This document shows, in pieces, positions 35,409 to 46,613 of a stretch of DNA of 64,000 bases. The stretch comes from Siderastrea radians (taxonomy: Eukaryota; Cnidaria; Anthozoa; Scleractinia; Rhizangiidae). Positions within the stretch are counted from its first letter, which is position 1; each line of letters starts with the position of its first letter. The position numbers were made by a program, and so were the translations under genes. Below the pieces are notes generated by a model. It saw only the letters and a list, made by a program, of their open reading frames with translations. It ran no database searches and had not been told where the DNA came from. The stretch is taken from NCBI GenBank assembly GCA_964017195.1, contig OZ024889.1:53228711-53292710 (forward strand), read 5' to 3'.

Positions 35409-36483
35409 AATATTCTGCTCTATTTCTAGGAATTTCCAACTTTGAGTAGTAATTGTAATAGTTAAGTTTCCCAGGCCTCCTTTTGATAACAGAGTCAAAA
35501 CTGACTGGATCACCCTGGCATAAAGAAATAAAGGTGTATGTATGTATGAGTTGACCTTTAGTACCTATCGTACCTAGTATCGTAATTCTCGTGAGACGCA
35601 AAACAATCAAAACTGTACTTTGATTGTGAATTATTTTAATGAAGTGGTTTGTAAGGCAATCGAATTACTAGTCACTTCAAGTTAGTGATTTCCGATTTAA
35701 ATTTCCGGTGTCATTTCCGCTACGACCAGGAAGGAAATGTGTTGTTGAGGTCAGCGGTAATACACTTAAAACAAGGTGGACGGCGTAGCATTTTTCAGGT
35801 GTCATTTCCTGGATATGTCTTTGTTCTTTTACTGGTCAGTGACGTTTCCTTAGTCAGCAGTTTGTTACAATGAATTTAGTCAGTCTCTTTACGCAACATA
35901 ATGGAGTTCTTGAGGCCTTTAGCTCACGAGATCAACGCCTGCAAGCGGATGAAAGAAGACTACGAAAATGATGGAATCCGTTGCAAAACCATTAAATTTG
36001 CAGCCGGTTAGCTGTTGAAAAACAGCCCTAGGAATAAAGCTGGGCAACTTTCAAGGTATGATTTTAATTTTTACCCTTTTAAGTATAGTGTTGCCCATTT
36101 TCATCCGTGAACAAGACAAAGAAGTCTAAATTTAGACGCTCGTTGTCACACTCGGTTGCATTACAGTTGTTGCCGAATAACGGATTTCTCCAAAATTGTT
36201 GCAACTGTTCACATGTTAGAGATCCACGAAATATTATTAAGTAGTTTAAGGATACTATCCTAGTATCCTTTAGAAAAATACAAAAGATCGTCAGAGTAAG
36301 TCAGAATTTTGTGAAACGTTTGTTTTTGTCTGACCACTTGATCATGACCCGCTTCTTGCTGATACCATTAACATTGGCCAGTTTGATACTCTCTCATTTA
36401 AACAAGTCTCGATAATTTTAACTTTTTCCACCATATCTGTAAAGTAACATGGCGAAAGTATTACTAGTATAAAGGTTAGATTT
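35409..36483 (-). repeat. Arm B of ~1 kb imperfect inverted repeat
   Basis: Reverse-oriented copy of 21350-22310, containing the hAT 3' coding remains (near 36300-36480) and its downstream region. Roughly 90% identical to arm A by eye, with small indels. Confidence 0.85.
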
Positions 36484-36839
36484 TCTGGATAAAAATACGA
36501 TCGGCAGCAGACTTCCTAAAATTGGCTAATTTGGACTTGACAAAAGGGCTCCGGGTGTCAACAACATTTGCCTCAAAATCTCGGGTATGCTGAAGATTAC
36601 CAATAAACGAAATGTATGTTCATTAGTCCTATATCAACCTTGTTTCGTACAGAAAGTTTGAAGGAAATCAAAAACTTGATCAAAATTGAGTGATCGACAA
36701 TTACGTGGACAACCAGTTAAAAAAGGCTTGTGAAGGTGAAGGCTCATCGACGAGACCAACTTGGCATGTGATTCGTCACTTTCTGGCGCGTCATCTCATT
36801 GAGTTTATACCTTTTCTAAGATTACACTCAAACCAAAAT

Positions 36840-38832
36840 CAAATATGGATAGAACCAAGATCAAAGCAAGATTCGACACACAGAAGCTGCAAAATGAAAT
36901 ATTCAGATCAAAGTTTTGCGTTGATCCGCGCAGCAGATTTGAAGTACTAGAGGTGGAAGAAAATAAAGGAGACTGCATACAGGTGGAGGAAATGTACACA
37001 GAATCCGCGGAAAAAAATATTAAGCCGAGTGAAAAAGAAAAACAAGCAGTGGTAGAGAGAGGACACCTGAAAAGCGCCTATAGGCCAGCGAAAGAAAATC
37101 CATGACAAAATGCACAGAACAAAATCAGAGAGGATAAAAGGCAAGCTACAATTAGAGTACACGCTGAAAGACGGAGAGGTTAAGCGCGGATCAAGGGATG
37201 ACAGGAGGATCTGGTTAGAAAAGATAGGATGCGAAGCAGAGAAGTCCGCTGAGAAGGGAGAAACCAGAGAACTATACCCAGCAGCCAGGAAAATCACAAG
37301 CAAGAAACATAAACAAGTTGTAGCAGTCAAGAAGAAGAAGGATGAGGTAATAAAGACAAGGATGCTCGACTTAAAAGATGGGTGAAAACTTTGAGGAGGT
37401 ACAAGTCAGGGAAGCTCCAATGAGCCAAATTGAAGAGAACGAACTCCAGACAGATGAATTAGGGAGATGGGCAGAACCAAGATAAGAGATGCGGAGGCGA
37501 GGCGAGCACTGAAGAAGTCAAAGAGTGGAACACCAGGAATCGATGATGTCCCAGCAGAATTGTGCAAAGCAGCCAGTGATGTGGCAGTAAAAGAACTGAC
37601 AAGACTGACAAGACTGTTCAACAGAGGGTACCTGACAAATAAAAGAAAGGCCTCATAGTCAAATTACCGAAAAAAAGGAGACCTGAAGGAGTGAAAAAAC
37701 TGGTGCAGTGTGACAGTGTTACCTGTAGACAGCAAAGTAATGAGGAGAGACATTGTACAGAGGATCCAAAACGGAGTAGACAGTGCCCTTCGAAAGGAAC
37801 AAGCTGGGTTTCATCAGAATAGGAGCACAGTCGAACAACTATTCATCCTCCCCAACATCATGGAACAGATCAATGAGCGGCAGACTACATCATACACACA
37901 TTTTATCGACTTCAAAAAAGCCTTCGATTCAATACACCGTGAAGGACTGTGGAGAATAATGAAGTTCTATGGAATCCCTGACAAGCTGATAAGAATGGTG
38001 AAGATCATGTACGACGATTTCGAATGTTCAGTACTGGATGAGGGAAAACAGACAAGATGGTTCAAGATCACCACTGACGTCATACAAGGCTGTGTCATGT
38101 CAGGATTCTTGTTATTGCTTGCTATCGGCTAGGAGATACAACAGAAGGACAGAGAAACGGCATCATATGGAACTTCACGACTTCTCTTGAAGATCTTGAG
38201 GTTTTGGAAATGAAGAGGCGGAAGACGTAGAAGAGTTTGTTTACCTGGGCGCAACTGTGACAGAGGATGGTGGAGGCAGTGAAGAAAACAAGAAACGTCT
38301 AAACAAAGCACGAAGGGCCTTTTTCTACCTGATGAGGATCTGGAAAACACAAAGTATTGGTCAAAACACTAAAATCAACCTATTCTAGACACTGGTGCGA
38401 CCAGTACTACTGTGTGGATGTAAAGCCGGGAAGATAACCAAAACAGAAGAGGAGAGACTGGACAGATTCCAGTTCACGTGCTTGAGAAAGATCCTAAGAA
38501 TATGGTGGCCAAGACGTGTCCAAAACGAGACAATATCTAAAATAACAGGTGTGAATAATATCAGGAATGAGATTCGAAGGAGAAGATGAAAATGGATTGG
38601 ACATGTGCTCAGAAAAGAGAGAACAATGACTGCATGGTGACGAAGGAGTAGCAGCCTGTAGGAAGAAGGAAATCGGGACGGCCAAAGATCACTTGGAGAA
38701 GGAAAGTGGAACATGAGCGCAGACAGGAGGGATGGTCCAGCTGGGTCGAAGTTAGGAGCACGGCACAAGACAGGGCTAGTTGGAGAACGAGAGTTTCAGC
38801 CTTATGCGCCTCATGGCGCGGAGAGAGCTAAG
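36840..38832 (+). pseudogene. RTE-like LINE remains
   Basis: Successive broken frames encode parts of a non-LTR retrotransposon: the linker after the endonuclease (RSRFEVLEVEENK), an RT start (SKSGTPGIDDVPAELCKA), the RT core with the first catalytic Asp (HFIDFKKAFDSIHREGLWRI) and the VIQGCVMSGF segment, then the C-terminal region (LRKILRIWWPRRVQNETISK and a GHVLRKE motif). It ends near 38832 with a short coding tail. Many stops and indels interrupt it, and no YxDD box is readable. It is clearly dead. The clade is judged by overall pattern. Confidence 0.8.
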
Positions 38833-39102
38833 TGCTTAGTAAGTTATACACGCAAACGGCTTTGGTATTGTATCGAACAGAAGAGAAAGTAGAGCCACCA
38901 ACAAACATGACAAGGAAGATTATTGGAATATACATCTTACATTAAGAACGGCAGTAAGCTCTGACTTTAAAATGAGAAGGATAGCGATGAAAATAGCAGT
39001 AAAATAATTTTGTAAAACATGATAACACAGACAACAGGTAATCACAATTAAAAGAGCGGGTAAAAATATCTTATATTAGAACAAAATCATGTTCTGTCTT
39101 AC

Positions 39103-39483
39103 CACTGATTTCGCACACGTAACGAAGAGATCGGTTACAGTTCTTGTCGTTCCATTTCGCTCCACGATAAGACGTTAAGAGTTCAACACAATTCTCACCG
39201 CCTCCAAAGTCGTTAGGTCCTCCAGTATACCAGTTAGTATAAGTAACAAGAGACTCGTCGACCCACAACCAGCGTGACATGTTCTTGGGATCCCTGTGTA
39301 AACCAATCCATGTTGGTTTTGCCACACTTGAAGCAAGTGCCTGTTGTTCAGCTTGTGAAGTCACCACTGCAAGGTTTGATCCCAGTGCCTGGCAATCATA
39401 TTGGGCCTCACTCCAAACCAGGGTTTTGTTCGAGAATCTGTAGCAAGAATCTCGGAGGTGGATCCAGGACTGGGGGCATGTTG
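39103..39483 (-). CDS. C-type lectin domain exon with GPN motif
   Basis: One 381 bp exon between a TTTCAG acceptor and a GTAAGA donor encodes a full C-type lectin domain: CPQSW...SCYRFS, WIGLHRDP, TNWYTGGPNDFGGGENCVEL, KWNDKNC, YVCEIS. The sugar-binding motif reads GPN where calcium-dependent mannose-type binders have EPN, while WND is intact, so its ligand binding may differ from its neighbour's. The exon phase matches the next exon (39923-40306), so both belong to one tandem-lectin host gene on the minus strand. Confidence 0.85.
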
Positions 39484-39922
39484 CTGAAATATAAGTGAGT
39501 TTACAAAGGGTATCAGTGTAAAAATACTGATGCTGTCGGAAGGTCCTTTAATGTATTTAAAGTAATGCTTCTTGTACACTGAAATATCAATTGTAACTAA
39601 ATGATAGACAGATAGACAGACTAGTTTCAAAGGAAATAACTAAACAGGGGATTGTCCCTTTGCGTGTAAATGTGTCTTTTGGGTGTTTTTAATGTCCGAG
39701 TGACGGGTTGTGATAAATAATGGCCCGTAGTGGCTTAAGCGCGACTTGGCAGGTGATGCCGCTTCATGACACATGATATGGTTTCGCGTAACACCAATGC
39801 AGTTAGGTATGAAGTTAAAAAAAAGGAAGCATTTACTTTGAAATTCTTACAAAAATAAAAACGTGTTCAGTAAAGTGGTCTTCTCAGAAAAAAAATCGAA
39901 TACCATTGATTTATTTACTTAC

Positions 39923-40306
39923 GACTGATTTCGCAGATGTACTGGAGAGAATTGTCACAGTTTCGGTCATTCCACTTCCCTGCGTGAGGAGACTTTAAGA
40001 GTGCCACACAATCTTCCCTCCCTTTAAAGTCGTTAGGTTCTCCATCATACCAGTTAGTGTAAGTAGCGTATGACCCGTCAACCCACAGCCACCTTGATTT
40101 GTCCTTGGGGTCCCTGTGCAAACCAATCCATGCCCTTTTAGCTACTTTTGGCACAAGAAATTGCTGTTCATCTTGTGAATTCAAGACTGCAAGCTTTGAT
40201 CCCTGTGCTTCACAGGCGGATTTGGCTCCGTTCCATCCCAGGGTGGTGGATGAGAACTTGTAGCAGGAACCGTAGAGACCTTGAACCCACCTCTTTGCGC
40301 ATGACG
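39923..40306 (-). CDS. C-type lectin domain exon with EPN motif
   Basis: A 384 bp exon between a TTTTTCAG acceptor and a GTAAGT donor encodes a full domain: CAKRWVQGLYGSCYKFS, WIGLHRDPKDKSRWLWVDGS, YDGEPNDFKGREDC, KWNDRNC, YICEIS. EPN plus WND is the calcium-binding set of mannose-type lectins. It lies 5' of the 39103 exon in transcription order. Together with the CUB exon at 41397 it suggests a multidomain surface or secreted receptor of the host. Confidence 0.88.
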
Positions 40307-40471
40307 CTGAAAAAAGAAAGAAGAAGAAGTATAAGAAGAAGAATTTAATGTCTGATTTAGAATATAACATTCGTAAGCAATTATATTATTTTTATGCAGT
40401 TCGGGTGATAGATCAGGCGAAGTCGGTGGAATCTAGCTTTGTATTTGGCAAGATGCAATCGATGCATAACG

Positions 40472-40523
40472 GAATAAATAAATAAATAAATAAATAAATA
40501 GATAAATAAATAAATAAATAAAA
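40472..40523. repeat. AAAT microsatellite (SINE tail)
   Basis: Uninterrupted aaat/aata units, broken once by gata. It adjoins the SINE at 40524 and is likely that element's tail. Confidence 0.85.
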
Positions 40524-40735
40524 TACATAAATTGGAATTTGCAGTGGCAGCTCCAGAAAGTGGCCATACGTTTGTTTTGGTGAAGGGAGAAAAACCGGAG
40601 AACCCGAAGAAAAACCCTCAGAGCAAGGACAACAACCAAGATCAAACATAGCCCCCATATGACACCGGGAGCGGGAATCGAACCCGGGCCACATTGGTTT
40701 GGGCCGAGTGTTCTCACCACGGCGCCAATAGTACG
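40524..40735 (-). repeat. tRNA-derived SINE, copy 1
   Basis: On the minus strand a head with gtggtgagaacactcg (40705-40720, A-box-like) and gggttcgattcccg (40672-40685, B box) is followed by a body containing ccggtttttctccc and a TTTA-rich tail. A related copy lies at 63600-63830 with the same order. Confidence 0.7.
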
Positions 40736-41396
40736 ACGAATTAAGGACGCTTATTTTCGCTCAAAACGCTTCAAATCGCCCCCAAAACGCAATTAAATAG
40801 CAATTAATACAACACAGAAACAAGGTGAACTATTAATTATTGTGAATTATTTCGCATTTATGGCAATTAAAGCGTATTTGTTGCATTTTTCATACAAACT
40901 CTTGCATTTTGCCGAGGTCATAATATATGCAAAAAGGAACAGGTTAATATATGCACTCCTCTCATAGTGAGCTTGGCCTACCTGTGCGTAGACTATTATA
41001 CTCTAATGTAAATTCTTCTTTCCTGATGCATTAAATAATTCCACAGGTTTAAACTTTTTTATCCCGATTTAAAACAGACTACTACTGTGAAAAAAACAAA
41101 TTAGTTATCAAGCTGCTATCGTTTTTTTTTCGGGAAATAAAGTGTTTCACTCGCACATTTCTTGCCAAATACGTTGAAACGGTTTCGTCAGTAACAGATA
41201 ATAGATATAAACAAGGTGAAATTATCTTTATAAAACTTGTTTGTAGCTTATAATCTCCTTAACGGATATAGCCGCCTCGTCCGCAAATTCCAGAGTGCAA
41301 CTGAGGCATTAAATGGGGAGGAGTTTGTCCTTTTATACCGGAACTTCCTGTTTAATCGAAGTCTGCTCTGTCCGAGCTTCTTTCCCATGTACTTAC

Positions 41397-41569
41397 TAAG
41401 TTGAACAGCAGTAAATAATATCCGAAATCCTCTCTTTTGCACACTGAGATCGGAGTGGAATGTTAACACTGCGTAGTCTCCACTTACAACAACTTCCTTC
41501 CCAGTGAGCTCACCACAGTATTTACCGATATCAATGTTGTTACCGCTTGTAATCTTTAAATGATCGTTT
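41397..41569 (-). CDS. CUB domain partial exon
   Basis: A 173 bp exon between a TTTCTTGCAG acceptor and a GTAAGT donor encodes the second half of a CUB domain: NDHLKITSGNNIDIGKYCGE, VVVSGDYAVLTFHSDLS, KRGFRILFTAVQL. It lies on the same strand as, and upstream of, the lectin exons, so it probably belongs to the same host gene. The exon for the first half of the domain was not found in the window. Confidence 0.75.
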
Positions 41570-41973
41570 CTGCAAGAAAAATAAAATTTACGTAAGGAAT
41601 TGAGAATCATTTTATCTATTAAAAAGTTTCACCAAACCCTGAATTTACATTTATGAATCAGTAGGCTTTTAACAAGCATTGTTCCACTAAAGAATAGAGC
41701 TGCCGTATACGCGGCAGGTATCATTTATCTAAAGTAACTTATAATATTTTATAAACTGGAGTGTTTTGTAAAGATTCCGACCACTGAGAAAAATCGTAAC
41801 TAATTAAATTACGATAATTTTACATGTGAAAATACGGCCAATCAGCTTTCGCGACGTCACGGGCCTTCTTTTGCGCCACTTTTCACAACGGTTTGCCCAT
41901 CGATTTCGTAGTTCTCGATCTCTGAGTTCGCTTGGCTCGTTCAGAAAAAAGAAATAACTACTAACAGTTTACG

Positions 41974-42300
41974 ATGGCCTCGAGCAATACACCAGAAAAG
42001 ACAGCCAAAAATTTGGCAAGTGAAAGATTCGTGTCCCTCACCGACGAAGGTGTGGAAAGATTTGTCGAAGCTGAAGCCAACAAAACACTCAAAGAAAGAC
42101 GCACAGCGACGTAGTATCGATAAAGTCGTTTTTGCCAAATGAAAACAAAACAAGACAACTCCAAGACATACCGCCACCAGAATACGACGCTTCCCTCAGC
42201 AGATTTCTATTGTCTGTATGAAAAAAAAGTCTGGTGATGAATGTGAGCCAGCAACACTCAGAGGAATTATAGCTTCTGTGAAGCGTTATCTGAAAAACGT
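41974..42300 (+). pseudogene. Crypton-like tyrosine recombinase fragment (DUF3504-type)
   Basis: Begins with an ATG and encodes FVSLTDEGVERFVEAEANKT, then, after stops and shifts near 42113, the CEPATLRGIIASVKRYLKN stretch typical of the N-terminal region of DUF3504/ZMYM-type recombinases. The catalytic domain is absent, so this is a dead fragment. Confidence 0.6.
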
Positions 42301-42490
42301 ACGCTACATCTCAGCTACAGCTAGTCTAGTTCAACGTTCTACAGTTGAATTGTTTGAGAGGCACTTGTTTAAGCGAATTTCTCGATTTAGAGACGAGACC
42401 TTGGATCAGGCTGTGTATAGGCTTCGACAACGAGCGGCGAGTTGCGACTTTGCCAAATTTGAGGATGATCATATTCGGGTTAATCGGTAA
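42301..42490 (+). pseudogene. Gypsy-like gag fragment
   Basis: The frame continues into a stretch with STVELFERHLFKRISRF...AVYRLRQRAASCDF, a pattern of Ty3/gypsy gag proteins (RxxFxxRxQ... LRxLAxxCDF). It is joined directly to the recombinase fragment and has no further retroelement parts. It is a remnant. Confidence 0.45.
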
Positions 42491-42851
42491 GTGTTATTCC
42501 AGTCATTTACGTCTCAAGTTAAATCTGGAGCAAGAAGGTACGGTGACTTTAGACTGCCTACTAATGAATGCGGACAAATAAAGCAATAAAAAGTAGCAAT
42601 AATAAAATGAAAATAAAATAATAGTGAAAAGTTTTCTATTGTGTTAATGAATGTAATTGAAAATTGTTTGTTTGAATCAGTTGAACTGGAATTACTTTTA
42701 TCTTTGGCAATTGCGCTAACTGCTGCTGCCCGAGTAACTGAATAAAAATTGTTTCAGTAATATTGTGAGCTTTTGGGTTTACATAATAAACACAATAATA
42801 CATGGTTACTTGGAGATATGGAATTTCTCTTGTCTTGTTCAATTCGATATC

Positions 42852-44300
42852 TCATTCGTTCGCTACGCTCACTCGATGTTGTAAAAAGCCGTCTACATAG
42901 TCCTTACATAAGATTGTAAAAGTGTCATCTACATATCGCTTCCAGATCTTAGGTTTATAGGTCGCTGTTGCTATCGCCCGTTCCTCAAACCCTTCCATGT
43001 AAAGGTTAGCAATAACCGCGGAGACAGGGCTCCCCATAGCTGCTCCGTCTTTTTGTTCGTAAAACAATCCGTTGTATTGGAAATAAGAGGATCTTAAGAC
43101 ACAGTTTAAAGGGTCGGCATTCTGTAGAGGTGCAAGGTTTGTGCGATCGGCAAGACCGGGATCGTTGTCTAGTTTGCATTATGCGGCCTTTACGGCACCT
43201 TCGTTCGGCACGTTCGTAAATAACGTTTCTACGTCAAAAGATACCATGACTTTGTTTTCTTATATTCACTCATGGCTGATGGTAGACACAAAATGAGTAG
43301 AGTTGGCAACTGTGTAGTGTGATTTGCCTGTCAACGGGGACAGGATGTCAGCTAAGAGAGTCGACGAATCGTAAGCGAAGGTGTTTACACACTATATATA
43401 CAATGGGTCTTAATGGTATCTGGGGCTTGAGTATCTTAGGTAGACTATATATCTTAGGTGGCTGTTTTTGCCTAGGTTTGATTTTGTTGTAGACAGTTTC
43501 TGAAAGATGTCCACTTCGTTTTAAGCTAAGAAGCTTTGCAGTAAGTTTTCGGCTAAGTCGGTCCGTTGGGTCTTTATTAAGGAGTTGATATGGTCCTTTT
43601 TGCAATGAATGTTTTCATTTTATCATGGTTTGTGTCGGTGTTCAAGACTACACTGGGGCGACCTTTGTCCGCTGGTAGAATCATAATAGAGTCGTCTTGT
43701 TTCAAGTTCTTGAGGTCTTCTTACATTTCCTTCTTGATGTTAGGCTTGGGCGGTTCAGCCTGTTGAACTGGCGTTGTTAACAGTTCTCCTTATGGTGTCT
43801 GCTTATTCTGAGTCAAGCTTTGTTTTGGCCGATTCAACTTTGGCGACTATTTCAGTGGGTGGAATGTTAGTTGGTGTTACTACGAAATTCAACCCTTTCT
43901 CTAGTAATGATACCCCAGCATCGCTGAGGGGCCGTGACGATACGTTAATAACCCATTTATTTTTGTCGACTTGAGGTGTTTGGTCAACATGAGATGTTTT
44001 AGAAACAGAAGCCTATTTCTCTTATACAAGTTTCAGAACTTGTGTTGTTACCTATCTTTTGTGGCAGTAAATACTCTTTGGGTATTGACTCTGATCTTTC
44101 CAAGTATTTTAATGGCCTCGTCTGCCGTGAGGGCGGCTGTTATGCCTCTGGCAGTGGATTCAGTTTCTCTTTTCGCATTTCCCTTTGCTCTCTGAGTAAG
44201 TCGTATTCTCTCCCTCAGGAACCTCATGGAGGCTAGTTCGGCTACTCTGCGAGCACCTTTAGTTGGAACCGGTGATTGGACCCGAAGGTCTCGTGGAATA
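42852..44300 (-). pseudogene. Penelope-like retroelement remains
   Basis: On the minus strand, broken frames give an upstream helical region (YDLLREQREMRKEKLNPLPE, near 44190), then RT pieces: YQLLNKDPTDRLSRKLTAKL, PPKIYSLPKI near 43400-43600, and AMGSPVSAVIANLYME followed by WKRYVDDTFTI near 42900-43040 (YVDD catalytic box). The GIY-YIG endonuclease expected at the C-terminus is missing. Stops are numerous. Confidence 0.78.
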
Positions 44301-44400
44301 ACGTGGCTGTTTCACGTTTTCGAGCGAGAACACGACAAGAACTTGTTACGTTATTTTGAAGTTGCCTATTTACGGACACCACGAAGATCAAACACATTTT

Positions 44401-46136
44401 GTAGTTAAATGGCAATTTCATTGAAGAATGGTGAAGAGAAATACTTCTCCAAACAGCTCCTAACTAAACCTAACTGTTTTGAAAGCAAGCCGTCGGAATT
44501 GACTCACATCTACAATTTGAGCAGCAAAATGTTTTAGTACCGCTTAAGACCCTTGTTTGTTTTTGAAACAAGCGCTTGAAATCTATACGAAGAATATTTA
44601 TCCCTTTAAGTGAATAGAAACGGTGAACAATATGTACTCAAGAGACCATAGAATTAGCTATTTTCTCACACCTTCTCCTGCAAATTTTTATCGGCTTTTA
44701 TGAATTTGAAACTTCGTAGAAGTGTAAACTGCAGGCGGAGATGGCGGCTTCGGTCCATAGGTCAAGCCAAGCAACCAAAGGTTGTAAATTTCATTGAGGC
44801 CGATGAGGGAAGGGTAGAGAGGTATTTTTTCCACCCGCCACTTATTTAATGCTCAAGGAAGGCCTCTCCAAAACTAGACCACGAGCGGTTTCTTCTTTCC
44901 GCTCAGCTTTTGTAGTCGAGCAGAAAAAAAAAAGCCCAGATCGAGCGTAAGAATCGTCTGTGGTGTGCGTGAAAACATGACGCGCGTTTGATGACGTAAA
45001 AATGCGTTTTAAGTCGAGAAAAGGTAATAGTAACATTAAATGTTCCTTTATTTTTGTCTAGCGAGACGTACATTCACATGGCTCAGAGGAATGTTTCCAG
45101 AAAAGGCGAATAATGATCTACGAACGCTCGTCCGAAAATAGACTACTTGTACGAAAATAGGCCGCCTAACTTCAACAATATTTTTCAAAATAACGAAGAA
45201 ATCTCAGACATTCAGTCAGCAAATCGTTTGAGTGTGTTTACAAAAGGACGAAAATATGTACTAGGAAAGTATAAGCTCCCTCCTCTTCTGGAGTAAGTTG
45301 TTGTGATAGGTGCAAAAAGCGTCCGAAAATAGGCACATATACTGTACTTTCACGGATTTGTTACTACATCAGTTTAAGATGGATGTTAACAAGATAAAGA
45401 GCAATAAACTTCCACTAAGCACTGACAAGTACATAATTCGAATGGCCTGTTATCACGGAACAAATTTTATCTGAAGTCAACAGTATGGCCGCTGGCTTCC
45501 CGTACGCTCGATTTTCAATACGGAAATTTTACATGTTTGGAATGAAGACACACCTTTTAATAGCTCTACATGAAAAGGAAAAGACCTCATGGATTTTTCA
45601 ATTCGACGGCGCGTATAGAAGAAATTGGAGAGCTTGAAGGGATGAAATCCTTGTTCGAGATCATACTTGTTTCTTCAGAGGAGATCTGCAAAGGACACTC
45701 GAGCGTTAAACTTTCGTTTAAATTTTGAAGTACTTCTTTCGCTTCAACGGTAAAGTAAATTACATATTCGATTGTGGATTTACATGGTTAGAATTGCCCA
45801 TTCATTCCCCCTAAGTTTAATATAGTGAAATCTTGTGATTTTTAAATGTATATTGTAAATTTTAATTTATATCAAGTAGTAGTGTCCCCAATTAGCTGTC
45901 AAAGGCTAAATACTCACCTTGACACTTAAATAAAGTTATTCATTCATTCCTGTGTTTATGGTTCATCGTGGTGTAAGAGAGGAAAGATGAACGTTTGTTC
46001 GTTTTTCCCACGACGGAATCACTTTGAGTTGTTGATCGCGACATTTCAACTGCATTAGTCTTCTGTCTTCGGCTAGTTTTCTCGATTTCCACGGTAAAAC
46101 GAATACTAGGCTGTTGACTGTTTTCAGTGGTAGTTT
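44401..46136. other. No gene seen
   Basis: Apart from a possible LINE 3' end near 45880-45955 (an AATAAA-like signal followed by ATTC repeats), nothing recognisable was found on either strand. Confidence 0.5.
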
Positions 46137-46330
46137 AAAAAGCCGTCTACATAGTCCTTAATTACCTTAGATTGTAAAAGTGCCATCTACATATCGCTTC
46201 CAGATCTTAGGTTTGTAGGTCGCTGTTGCTATCGCCCGTTCCTCAAACTCTTTCATGTAAAGGTTAGCAATAACCGCGGAGACAGGGCTCCCCATAGCTG
46301 CTCCGTCTTTTTGTTCGTAAACATGTGGTG
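46137..46330 (-). pseudogene. Second Penelope-like RT fragment
   Basis: Nearly identical to 42880-43075, encoding AMGSPVSAVIANLYMKEF and a degraded catalytic box (WKRYVDGTFTI, the second Asp replaced by Gly). It is a truncated duplicate 3.3 kb from the first copy. Confidence 0.75.
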
Positions 46331-46521
46331 CATTTCGATCCTCATTATTATTCCGACTATTAGATGTTGTTCGCTCATAAGTCCACTTTGTGGTTGATCG
46401 GCTGTTGTGCTTTTTGATCGTAGGTATCCAAGCTTCAGGAATTTCGGTTCCACTATCTCTACTGATGTTATTAGCTAGGATGAAGTCTGATATGGATAGC
46501 CCCTTTGACCCTAAGTGTGTA

Positions 46522-46613
46522 CCAGTAAGGGTCACGATCAATAAACTTAGCAATAAACGTTATTTGTTCCATGTTGGTTCGGTGCTAAGTTTATTGATCG
46601 TGACCTTTACTGG
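46522..46613. repeat. Inverted repeat, 30 bp arms
   Basis: 46522-46551 and 46584-46613 are complementary with one mismatch, around a 32 bp spacer. It sits just beyond the Penelope-like fragment and may belong to its terminal structure. Confidence 0.85.

Noticed and set aside
42636..42842. Short minus-strand frame beyond the Penelope-like RT as its GIY-YIG domain
   Set aside because: No GIY-YIG motif or cysteine pattern is present.
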